Positions 56,910 through 64,000 of a stretch of 64,000 bases of DNA are shown piece after piece. Position 1 is the first letter of the stretch. Every line of letters begins with the position of its first letter. Position numbers and translations under genes: made by a program. The notes beneath the pieces were generated by a model, which was not told the origin of the DNA, did not search any database, and was given only the letters and a program-made list of their open reading frames with translations. Origin of the DNA: Pseudomonas sp. KUIN-1 (GTDB lineage Bacteria; Pseudomonadota; Gammaproteobacteria; Pseudomonadales; Pseudomonadaceae); NCBI RefSeq assembly GCF_009176725.1, contig NZ_AP020337.1, forward strand, positions 3,038,001-3,102,000, read 5' to 3'.

Positions 56910-58169
56910 TCACTCGCCGGGGATTTTTTTCTCTGTACACGCGGGGGCCGCTGCGACTTCTTCCATGGCTTCGCGCAGCATCCTTTGTACCTCTCCCGCT
57001 TCGCGCGCGGCATATACACGGCCACCGGTATTTTCAGCGATACAGTTTGAAAGCTTGCTATCGCTGATATTGACAACATTGATCCGCAATCTTGGCTGCT
57101 GACGGGCGATACGGGCGGACACCTCGCAAGCGTTTTGCCCACAACCGTCCTCGCCATCGACAAACATGACCACCAAGGCATCTTTAAAACGCCCGTCCAC
57201 CAGACTTGCCGACTTGATAAGGCTGGCGACTAATGGCGTACCCCCGTCCGCGCTGAGTTTTCCAACCCCGGCCAGCAATTGCTGACGCGCATCACGCTGG
57301 AACACGCCTTGATCGACCGTGCCCTCACAGCCTTGAAAAGTGATCAAGCGTGTATCAATGTCTGGGTGCAGTTGCCCGAGCATCGCGCCAAAGGCTTGCT
57401 TGGCGACAGTCAGGCGAGTCGGTTCAGCAAGCACGCGAGCTTTTCTCGGGTTGTCGGCGGGAAGCGCGCCACCGACCTGATACATCCAGGCCTCGTCTTC
57501 AGAAGACGTATCGATGTTCAGATTCATCGAGCCGGAAGTATCCAGCACCACGGCAAAGTCAGGGGCGGGCACACCCTGTGTGCATGAGTAATTACCCATA
57601 GGGGCCGTATTGAACACGTTCCACACGCTCCCGCGCCATGCCCATAGCAGCCACAGTAGTATCAACAGTAACGGCAGTAATAGCAGCAAAACCGGAATAC
57701 GCAGCCACCATCGCCTTGATGCCGGGCTGGCGAGTGATGACACTGGTAATGTCGACGGGATTGCAGGGGCCACTGGCTGCGCCATACCCCAGCGGATGAC
57801 TACAGGCTCGTCATTGAGACTATAAAGGTTGTTCAGCGCAGGGGCGCCGACAAGCGTACGAAGACTATTGGCCTCATCAGCTCTATCGCGCGCCTGCAGC
57901 TCATCCGCCAACTGCACAATGGCTTGCTGGCGCTGCAGGTAGCGTGCGAGCAACGCCTGTTGCGCGCCAGCGTCGAGGCTGTGATACGGCAAGTGCTGAC
58001 CGCCTAGTTCAGACCACCATTGCAGCGTGCCGTCGGTACCCGCACGCGGAATGGCAAACAGCCTGGACACGCTGGGCGGAAAGTGGCGACGCAGCAACGC
58101 AACCTTGCTCTCCAGTGTGTTCAGCAGCTCGGCAGGGTGGGACGTGGCGTCGATAGTGATGCGTTGCAT
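56910..58169 (-). CDS. Membrane-anchored von Willebrand factor A domain protein, function unknown
   Basis: The protein is 419 aa. The first 150 residues or so form a soluble region with no motif that I recognise, followed by a strong membrane helix (about 154-178, leucine-rich after RRWWLRIP). A C-terminal VWA domain follows, whose metal site is complete: DTSGS at 210-214, a Thr in DGGTPL, and an Asp in FVDGEDG. It has several paired Cys (NYSCTQG, FQGCEG, DGCGQNAC, NCIAEN), consistent with an oxidising periplasmic location. It is last in the minus-strand run that begins with the PpkA-like gene, so it may belong to that signalling set, as a sensor or scaffold. That role is inference from position only. 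Confidence 0.75.
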   Translation of the reverse strand: MQRITIDATSHPAELLNTLESKVALLRRHFPPSVSRLFAIPRAGTDGTLQWWSELGGQHLPYHSLDAGAQQALLARYLQRQQAIVQLADELQARDRADEANSLRTLVGAPALNNLYSLNDEPVVIRWGMAQPVAPAIPSTLPVSSLASPASRRWWLRIPVLLLLLPLLLILLWLLWAWRGSVWNVFNTAPMGNYSCTQGVPAPDFAVVLDTSGSMNLNIDTSSEDEAWMYQVGGALPADNPRKARVLAEPTRLTVAKQAFGAMLGQLHPDIDTRLITFQGCEGTVDQGVFQRDARQQLLAGVGKLSADGGTPLVASLIKSASLVDGRFKDALVVMFVDGEDGCGQNACEVSARIARQQPRLRINVVNISDSKLSNCIAENTGGRVYAAREAGEVQRMLREAMEEVAAAPACTEKKIPGE

Positions 58170-58207
58170 GGGACCGGTCCCGGATCAGATAAGGCCCCAT
58201 GGGGCCT
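58170..58207 (-). repeat. Two perfect palindromes between the lipoprotein and VWA genes
   Basis: GGGACCGGTCCC (58170-58181) abuts the VWA start codon, where a ribosome-binding site would be expected; no purine-rich site is present otherwise. AGGCCCCATGGGGCCT (58192-58207) lies 18 bases past the lipoprotein stop and could fold into a short hairpin. Together they could limit translation of the VWA gene or end some transcripts. Confidence 0.45.
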
Positions 58208-58224
58208 CTGAAGATATTTACGCT

Positions 58225-58725
58225 TTATTCGTAACCCAGACTTAGCTGCAGTCTGGAAACCTTCTGCTGCAGCGCTTTGAGTTCCTGCTGGCGTGCCTCG
58301 ACCACTGCCGGGTCGGTACTGGCGACAGCCTTTTTCTTGTCGGCCATCTGTTTTTCAAGATCTGCGATCTGTTGTTGCACCTGCGCCTTGTCGGCATGCC
58401 GGGCCTTGAGCTGGCTCAAGAGCTTGCTCATTGAACTGTCCAGCGTCGCCTGTTGCCTTTGTTGCTCGGCAAGGCTCTTGCTGGTCGACTGTCGTTGCTC
58501 TTGCAGGGCGTTGTACACGTCGCGAAAGGAGGCGTTTTCAGCGCGTGCATCGGTCAGCTCCTGTTCGCGTATGCGGACCTGATCGCTGTAACCACCGGAA
58601 TGATCGCAGTTCATCTTGGTGATCAGGCTCGCCTCGGCGTTGTTTGAATCACAGCTGCCGGGTTGAGTGGCACAACCGGCCATAAGCAACAGGGCCGAGC
58701 TGGCAATCAGTGCTCTAATATTCAT
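58225..58725 (-). CDS. Small coiled-coil lipoprotein, function unknown
   Basis: This 166-aa protein has a lipoprotein signal MNIRALIASSALLLMAGC (Cys18, Ala next, so outer-membrane sorting is expected). After residue 50 it is almost entirely heptad-like, charged helix rich in Gln, Lys and Glu. It starts 7 bases after the TagQ-like gene and shares its overall design (lipid anchor plus coiled coil), so it may partner with or substitute for it. I do not recognise a named family. Confidence 0.7.
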   Translation of the reverse strand: MNIRALIASSALLLMAGCATQPGSCDSNNAEASLITKMNCDHSGGYSDQVRIREQELTDARAENASFRDVYNALQEQRQSTSKSLAEQQRQQATLDSSMSKLLSQLKARHADKAQVQQQIADLEKQMADKKKAVASTDPAVVEARQQELKALQQKVSRLQLSLGYE

Positions 58726-58732
58726 GTTCAGT

Positions 58733-59470
58733 TCAACCCAATGTGATGGCTTGGCGCTGGCTGTAAAGGCCGTCCACTTCTTTTTGCAAAGACGCGACCT
58801 TGCTGTTCATTTTGCTGATCTCGCCGTCGATAGCAGTGACCTGTGTGCCGCCACTATTGGCGCGCTCAAGGTCAGCGGTCTTCTTGTATTCAGCTACTTT
58901 GGAGCGCATGCCGGTCAGGTCTTTATTCATCTGAGCCAGGTTGCTGTCGACACTGGCGATCTCTTGCTGAGCCTTGGCTTTGTCCAGTGTCTTGGTTTTG
59001 ATGGATTTCTGAATACCGGCGATGCGCTCTTTGTCGTCGTTGATGACCTGCTGCAGCGTGTAAGTACGCTGGGCAACTTTTTCGGTGTCGGCTTTTACAT
59101 CGTCACTCATCAGCTGCAGGCGCTGGGTGGTGTCGGAGTACTTGCTGCGCCGGTAGTCATAGTAATAGTTCGCCCCCATGGCGACGCCGCAAGCAGCGAT
59201 ACCCGCCACAACCATGCATTTCACCTTGTCGCTGGGACTCGCAACGGCACAGGCCAGAATACCTACGCCTGCAGCAGCGGCGCAGGCGGTAAGGCCTGAA
59301 GTAGAGAAAAATGACGAATCGGTACTTTTGGTCAGACGTGGATCAGGGGCAGTGCCTGAGCCGAGCAGGCTGCTGCCGGTGCCGTTGTTGGCGCAACCGG
59401 CCAGCACCAGACTGACGGAGATGATCAGGCCCAACATGGCCCTCGGCAGATGACGACGTACATGTTCCAT
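58733..59470 (-). CDS. tagQ: TagQ-like outer-membrane lipoprotein
   Basis: The protein is 245 aa. The lipobox is VLAGC (Cys26, Ala next), followed by NNGTGSSLLGSGTAPDPRL, a short hydrophobic Ala/Gly/Cys-rich segment (about 58-100) ending GANYYYDYRR, then a long coiled coil to the C-terminus. A strong AAGGAG lies 8 bases before the ATG. In the P. aeruginosa type VI secretion threonine-phosphorylation pathway, TagQ anchors TagR at the outer membrane and its gene sits next to tagR, as here. The assignment rests on architecture and gene order, with a remembered resemblance in the segment around GANYYY. Confidence 0.72.
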   Translation of the reverse strand: MEHVRRHLPRAMLGLIISVSLVLAGCANNGTGSSLLGSGTAPDPRLTKSTDSSFFSTSGLTACAAAAGVGILACAVASPSDKVKCMVVAGIAACGVAMGANYYYDYRRSKYSDTTQRLQLMSDDVKADTEKVAQRTYTLQQVINDDKERIAGIQKSIKTKTLDKAKAQQEIASVDSNLAQMNKDLTGMRSKVAEYKKTADLERANSGGTQVTAIDGEISKMNSKVASLQKEVDGLYSQRQAITLG

Positions 59471-59502
59471 ACTGTTGCTCCTTGATTAATCCTGACGACG
59501 AA

Positions 59503-61050
59503 TTACTGGACTGCCTTACAGCGGTTCAGCCATGCATCGGTGTCTATTTTCTGGGTTTTCAGAAAAGCCTGCTGATTGACCCAATGGGTCTGCAGGTAGG
59601 GCTTGAGCTCTTTGAGCTGCTCGTTGCGACTGATGATTTCGCCCATGACCGGTATTTGCTGCGCCAGCAAAGGCTCTCCGTAGAGGGTGGCAGAATCTAC
59701 CAGACTGCTTGCGTAGTACCGGCTGAGCTTGTGCAGTCGGTCTTTTTGTTCGTCGAGCTTGCTTTTACGCATCGGGCAACTGGCATCCTGCTCTGCAGCC
59801 GAGCAATTGAGCTCGTAGTTTTTCTGCAGAAAGTCGAGGTATTTGCCATCGTCGAGCATTTTCGTGCACAAAAAGGCACCAAGATTCAGGCTCGCGCGAA
59901 TTGCCTGATCGCGAGTTTCCTCCTGTTGCTGATTACTCGCGCGCAGCTGGTTTTCCAACGCTTTGAGCTTTTCTTTCAAGGCTTCGTCGGATACACCCGA
60001 GGCCAACGTCCCAAGCGTTTGCACGGCATTCTTGTCCTCGGTTTGGCCAGCCTCTCCACTGCCGGTGCCAAGCTTTTTCCAACTGCTCTCGATGCTGCTG
60101 ACACGCTCGCGGGAGGTCAACGTGCTGGACGCCAATGCCAGGCGTACGCCAGTGGTTTTGCTGGTGGCTGCGGCTTTCGCGTCATAGTAGTTGCGCTCTT
60201 TGCGCAGCGAACTGCGCAGCTCGCCTTGCGCTGTGCGGTAATCACCGCCGCGCACCACATAACCGCCAGCCTGGCCATGTTGGCGGTCAAGCTTGTTCAG
60301 TCGGAACGGCTCGAACATCATCTCGTCGACATTGCCAAGCATGTCGTGCAGACCAAGCGGGTTCGGCTTGAGCAAACCGGCCAGTTGCAGCTGGCCATTG
60401 GAGGATTGCGTCCCGGCGAACCATTCGTAGGCGTTTAAGCCTTCCGGCATCGGGTACCGCAGGTCACGAAACTCCGCAGTACTGACGCTCAAGCCTCCGC
60501 GCGCCGCAAACTCCCACTCGACCTCAGTCGGCAAGCGTAAAAACCCAGCTAGACCATCTTCTTTCGGCAGTTTGTCTGCGGAATTTTCGCGTAGCCAGAC
60601 ATTGTATTTATCGGCGGCGTCCATAGCCTGTATCCAGCTCAACGAGACTATGGGCAAGCGCTGCTTGTTCGACGGTGTCGGACATTCTGCCTGTGTCAGT
60701 GCGCTGTATTGCAGCGCAGTCATCTCGTACTTCGCCAACAGGTAGTAACGTGATTTAGCGTCTTTTTCGTTAGTGAAGCTGCCCGCAATAAAGGCCGGAC
60801 GAGTCTGTTCTACGTAGCCATATTCGGCGTTATCGCCACCGATATTGATTGGATAATCATCAAGCGGACCGGCCAGCGGGATAAAGACCTTGCGAAAGAC
60901 CATGGCGCCATCACACGGCATAGGCAGCACTACGTCTTCAGCGTCAGGCATCGGGTTGTAGAGTTTCTCATCCCAAGTCGCGGCAAACGTCTGAAAACAG
61001 ATCAGGGTGAAGGGTAGAAAGAGCACCTGGCCCCAGTATTTAGAGTTCAC
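59503..61050 (-). CDS. tagR: TagR-like periplasmic protein with formylglycine-generating-enzyme (SUMF1) fold
   Basis: I chose the GTG at 61050 over the upstream in-frame ATG at 61092 because it gives a direct signal peptide (VNSKYWGQVLFLPFTLICFQTFA) and has GGAGAG five bases upstream. The product is about 515 aa and overlaps the end of tagS by 11 bases. The SUMF1-type core is visible: RLPTEVEWEFAARGG, then DMLGNVDEMMFE, YVVRGGDYRTA and GVRLALAS. The C-terminal third is helical. In P. aeruginosa TagR acts upstream of the kinase PpkA and is thought to promote its activation, without sulfatase modification. The position between tagS and tagQ supports the name. Confidence 0.78.
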   Translation of the reverse strand: MNSKYWGQVLFLPFTLICFQTFAATWDEKLYNPMPDAEDVVLPMPCDGAMVFRKVFIPLAGPLDDYPINIGGDNAEYGYVEQTRPAFIAGSFTNEKDAKSRYYLLAKYEMTALQYSALTQAECPTPSNKQRLPIVSLSWIQAMDAADKYNVWLRENSADKLPKEDGLAGFLRLPTEVEWEFAARGGLSVSTAEFRDLRYPMPEGLNAYEWFAGTQSSNGQLQLAGLLKPNPLGLHDMLGNVDEMMFEPFRLNKLDRQHGQAGGYVVRGGDYRTAQGELRSSLRKERNYYDAKAAATSKTTGVRLALASSTLTSRERVSSIESSWKKLGTGSGEAGQTEDKNAVQTLGTLASGVSDEALKEKLKALENQLRASNQQQEETRDQAIRASLNLGAFLCTKMLDDGKYLDFLQKNYELNCSAAEQDASCPMRKSKLDEQKDRLHKLSRYYASSLVDSATLYGEPLLAQQIPVMGEIISRNEQLKELKPYLQTHWVNQQAFLKTQKIDTDAWLNRCKAVQ

Positions 61051-62263
61051 GCAGACTCTCCGCAGGTTGAATTCGGATGGCTCGGGTGGCACCTGCCAGC
61101 GCGACCAGCGCTGGAACCACTAACGCAAGCGCCAGTGCGGCAAGGCCGTGCAAGGGGGTAATCTGGCAAATGAAACCGCCGGTGATGCGCTGGCCGCCCA
61201 GCAGGTGATTGAACGCCTCACTGCCGGCAAAGTAGAAACCCAGTCCTCCCAGGTAGCCAACCACGGCCAGCAGCAATGCCTGCAGAACCAGATAACCCGC
61301 CACTGCGGGCGCTGTGAACCCCATCAGCCGCAGCAATGCGAGGCTGCGGCGTTTGCGATCAATGTTGGCTAGGAAGGCACCTATAAGCGAAGCGATACAG
61401 CCCAACAAAGCGGCCCCGGCGATAACCCCGAAGATCACGCCGAGCACATGATTGATGGCTTTTACATTGTCGATATCGGCCAGCCGGCTTCCTGTTTCGA
61501 TATGTTGAGCATTCAACCAGCGCTCCAGTGGCGCGACGCTGTCGATATCACGGGCGTACAAACGAGCGCGGGCGTAGCGGGGCGTCATATGCTCGTCTGC
61601 CTGGCCGTTGGCGGCGCCCAATGCAGAAATTGCAAAACCGTCGCGAAAACGCTCCAGTTGCAGCAATAGGTCGGGATGAGCAAACGCAGCAGGTCTCGAA
61701 AAACTGGCTGCCGGCAGAATATCGATCAGGGTCAGGGTAGCCTCGCCCCGCTCGGATACTCCATCGAGGCGCCGCTGAACGACCAGCCGCAGAGTGTCAC
61801 CGGTGGCCAATGTCAGTCGTCTGGCAGCTGCTTCGCTGAGAATGACCTGGTCAGGCAAAAGCGCGCTGGCATGCTTACCCAGCAACGGATCGCCGAGCCC
61901 CGTTGGCAGGATTTCCGCATTGTCGACAAAGCGACCACCGCTGCCGATGAGGTCGGCCTGGGTGTTAAGCGAGCGAGTCATCCCAAGGGCAAAGCCGGTT
62001 TCGGGTCGCTGCTGAAGGCTACTGAGCCACTGTTCGTCGTAGTTGCCACTGCTGAGCAACTTGATTTCCAGGTTGCGCGGGTCGCGCAACAGTTCTGCCT
62101 GCAACTGGCCGACCACGCCGTGTTTGAGCCCGAACAGCAGTAACAGCGGGGCGATGACGGCGACCAGCGAAGCCGCAATGCATAGCGACACTTTGCGGTC
62201 ATGCCACAAGTCTGCAATGGCCAGGTTTGCCAGAAGGCCGAGGCGCTCAAAGGGACGTTTCAA
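61040..62263 (-). CDS. tagS: TagS-like FtsX-family ABC permease
   Basis: This 407-aa permease has an N-terminal membrane helix (about 27-46), a periplasmic domain of about 200 residues, then three more membrane segments near 275-300, 320-345 and 375-395. It ends in the MacB/LolC-like ATRAIRIQPAESLREL. It overlaps the tagT end by 17 bases, so the two are translationally coupled. In P. aeruginosa TagS and TagT form an inner-membrane ABC complex needed for PpkA activation under type VI secretion signalling. Confidence 0.78.
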   Translation of the reverse strand: MKRPFERLGLLANLAIADLWHDRKVSLCIAASLVAVIAPLLLLFGLKHGVVGQLQAELLRDPRNLEIKLLSSGNYDEQWLSSLQQRPETGFALGMTRSLNTQADLIGSGGRFVDNAEILPTGLGDPLLGKHASALLPDQVILSEAAARRLTLATGDTLRLVVQRRLDGVSERGEATLTLIDILPAASFSRPAAFAHPDLLLQLERFRDGFAISALGAANGQADEHMTPRYARARLYARDIDSVAPLERWLNAQHIETGSRLADIDNVKAINHVLGVIFGVIAGAALLGCIASLIGAFLANIDRKRRSLALLRLMGFTAPAVAGYLVLQALLLAVVGYLGGLGFYFAGSEAFNHLLGGQRITGGFICQITPLHGLAALALALVVPALVALAGATRAIRIQPAESLREL

Positions 62264-62939
62264 AACGCGTCACTCCAGGCAGGCTGACGGCATTCAAACG
62301 GGTGATGCCAAAGCTGTTCACCAGTTGCCAATCGTGCGAAACAATAAGAGCACTCAAACCCAGCTCAGCGACCAGGCCCAATAACAACTCGAACAGCTGC
62401 CGAGCGTTATGTGGATCCAGGGCAGCTGTAGGTTCGTCGGCGAGTATCAGGCGCGGCTGATGGGCAATGGCGCGCACGCAGGCCACGCGTTGACGTTCGC
62501 CGATAGACAGAGCCTGGGGAAATTGGTCCAGCAACGTCTCCAGGTGCAGCGCAGCAATGGCTCTTTCAACGTGATCACTTTTGCTGGCCAGCCCCAGTAG
62601 CCGACGGGGCAGGTTGATGTTGTCCCGGGCGTTGAGAAACGGCAGCAGTCCGCCGCTTTGCAGAACAAAGCCCAATGATCGCGCTCTTACATCAGCCAGT
62701 GCAGGTTGATCATCAGCCTTAAGCAAAGCTGCGATGTCCATACCATCAAGGCAATAGTGCGCGACGCTTTCAGGCGCCAACAGCAAACCAAGAGCCTCAA
62801 GCAGGGTGCTCTTGCCGCACCCACTTTCGCCGGTAATCGCCACGACCTGCCCACGAGTCAGACTCAGCTCGGGCAGCTGTACCCGATGTGCCTGTACGCC
62901 GCTCCCTCGCTGCACATTCAGTCCTTTGATCTGGAGCAT
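62247..62939 (-). CDS. tagT: TagT-like ABC ATPase (LolD/MacB-type)
   Basis: The protein is 230 aa. Walker A is GESGCGKST (37-45), the Q-loop is in FVLQSGGLLPF, Walker B is LILADEPTAALD and the switch His is in IVSHDW. The signature reads LSIGERQRV where most LolD-like ATPases have LSGGQQQR, so the second Gly and the Gln are replaced. It starts one base after the PpkA-like stop codon and overlaps tagS, making a tight ppkA-tagT-tagS-tagR unit. Confidence 0.8.
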   Translation of the reverse strand: MLQIKGLNVQRGSGVQAHRVQLPELSLTRGQVVAITGESGCGKSTLLEALGLLLAPESVAHYCLDGMDIAALLKADDQPALADVRARSLGFVLQSGGLLPFLNARDNINLPRRLLGLASKSDHVERAIAALHLETLLDQFPQALSIGERQRVACVRAIAHQPRLILADEPTAALDPHNARQLFELLLGLVAELGLSALIVSHDWQLVNSFGITRLNAVSLPGVTRFETSL

Positions 62940-62940
62940 G

Positions 62941-64000
62941 TCAGGGCATCATTTCCAGTGGCACCGGATAAACATTGTCACGGGCATCACTACCCTCGGC
63001 CAACGGCACCCAGCGGTCCACATCTGCGTTGTATACCTGGTAATGGCGCAGCTTGGTCGACAGGGTACGGATGAATTTCTCCTGAGCGAGACCATCCCAG
63101 CTTTTCCAGGTTTCTTCATCGAGGTTGAGGACTTCACTGTGGTACGGCAAATCGTCCAGATATTCCCCCAACACACCCAGTTCCGAGAGCTTGGCAGTAC
63201 CGTCCTGCTTGAGCTGATTGGGATCTGTACCCATCGTGGCGGCGACCGAGCGTAACCGCTCGAACATTTCGCTTGGGGAGATCAGGCCTTCGTTGGCGGC
63301 ATCAAGGATTTTCTTGAGCACATCACTGAGGTCGCTGAGCTGTGATTTGGTCAGCAAAACCCGCACATCGGTAGTGGGGACGTTCTGCTTGATCGGGTCG
63401 CGGTCGGCGATCCACGCCTGAAAAACCGGTGGTGCCTGGCTGCCGGTCTTTTCTCCGAGATAGGCCAAGCGCATGGCATGACCAATCAGAGCAGCATCAT
63501 CGAGCATTTTCTGCTCGGCAGGCGCAGCCTTGGAGTTCAATGCACTTCCAATAGCGTCGTCGCCCATGTAGGCGGCTTTGACCTGACCGGTGATTGCGCT
63601 GGCCAGCGCGTCGACCTTGCTGCCAAAGGCATCCAGATCACCTGCATCAACCGGGTAATAAAGCGAGGTGTTGGTGCCCGTGTAAGTGGACAACGCCTGA
63701 TACTGCGCCTCTGCCTTGGCGTGGTCCTTGGCACCTGCCGCCGTTTTCAGGTGCAGGGTGTAAATGGCGACGCCCGGGTTGCTGGCTTCGATCCGTACCT
63801 GCTCCGCGTTCAGCCCGGTCCCGGACAGCTTGTCATCGCCATCCAGAGCGCCGGCATCGGTGATCAATACCACATAGCGCGCACCGAATGGGCTCCAGTC
63901 GACCTTGTCGATGGCTTGCATGACACCGGCGTAGGAGTCTTCATTGAAGCTCTTGCTCGACACTTTGGCCTGTTTCAGGTCCGCGGCTTTGGCAAGGAAA
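62941..64000 (-). CDS. ppkA: PpkA-like protein, C-terminal VWA part (N-terminus outside window)
   Basis: The frame is open through the right edge; the codons before the apparent GTG at 63963 read FLAKAADLKQAK, so this is the 3' part only (about 353 codons). Visible are the later half of a VWA domain (RYVVLITDAGALDGDD, then SNPGVAIYTLHLKT) and a helical C-terminal region ending VPLEMMP. PpkA of P. aeruginosa is a membrane Ser/Thr kinase with a C-terminal periplasmic VWA domain, encoded directly upstream of tagT. The kinase domain cannot be seen here, so a VWA-only relative is possible. Confidence 0.65.
   Translation of the reverse strand, partial: FLAKAADLKQAKVSSKSFNEDSYAGVMQAIDKVDWSPFGARYVVLITDAGALDGDDKLSGTGLNAEQVRIEASNPGVAIYTLHLKTAAGAKDHAKAEAQYQALSTYTGTNTSLYYPVDAGDLDAFGSKVDALASAITGQVKAAYMGDDAIGSALNSKAAPAEQKMLDDAALIGHAMRLAYLGEKTGSQAPPVFQAWIADRDPIKQNVPTTDVRVLLTKSQLSDLSDVLKKILDAANEGLISPSEMFERLRSVAATMGTDPNQLKQDGTAKLSELGVLGEYLDDLPYHSEVLNLDEETWKSWDGLAQEKFIRTLSTKLRHYQVYNADVDRWVPLAEGSDARDNVYPVPLEMMP

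Noticed and set aside
61051..61092. Upstream ATG for the TagR-like gene
   Set aside because: It would add 14 residues before the signal peptide and deepen the overlap with tagS; the GTG at 61050 has a good ribosome-binding site.

Overview
The window looks like part of a Pseudomonas syringae genome, most probably a pv. syringae-type strain. It matches the syp half of the syr-syp phytotoxin island: the 3' end of sypB, all of sypC (40.6 kb, 12 modules, two terminal thioesterases), the MacAB-type exporter pseE-pseF, the diaminobutyrate aminotransferase dat, and the RND efflux operon pseA-pseB-pseC. I made this identification by reading adenylation-domain specificity residues and gene order directly. 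No database search was run.

Layout. Bases 1-5219 are the last two modules of SypB (Thr, Ala). A 425-bp gap carries a hairpin after sypB, then a 20-bp dyad resembling the syr-syp box and a probable sypC promoter. Bases 5645-46257 are sypC. Its modules read Val, Ala, Ala, Thr, Thr, Ser, Ala, Thr, Ala, Dab, Dab and a divergent last domain, which equals residues 11-22 of syringopeptin SP22 (Val-Ala-Ala-Dhb-aThr-Ser-Ala-Dhb-Ala-Dab-Dab-Tyr). The SypB modules supply Dhb9-Ala10. As given, the sypC frame is broken by three single-base indels (about 26447, 27615 and 32448-32453). Restoring them gives exactly 13,538 codons. All three lie in domains that are repeated elsewhere in the gene, so consensus or assembly error is as likely as real inactivation.

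Bases 46321-49442 encode PseE and PseF. The dat gene (49657-50991, minus strand) makes the Dab used by modules 10 and 11. pseABC (51268-56839) is an overlapping tripartite efflux operon. The dat-pseA divergent region carries a second copy of the 20-bp dyad.

From 56910 to the right edge everything is on the minus strand and unrelated to toxin synthesis. In transcription order it holds the C-terminal part of a PpkA-like VWA protein, TagT-like ATPase, TagS-like FtsX permease, TagR-like sulfatase-modifying-factor-fold protein, TagQ-like lipoprotein, a second coiled-coil lipoprotein and a membrane-anchored VWA protein. The first five match the order of the threonine-phosphorylation signalling genes that control type VI secretion in P. 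aeruginosa.

The most interesting signal is in the condensation domains. The three that follow a Thr module whose residue becomes dehydrobutyrine are a distinct, nearly identical type with an HHLVDDA second His motif. The one following the Thr module whose residue stays allo-threonine is the ordinary type. This suggests that these condensation domains carry out or direct the dehydration.
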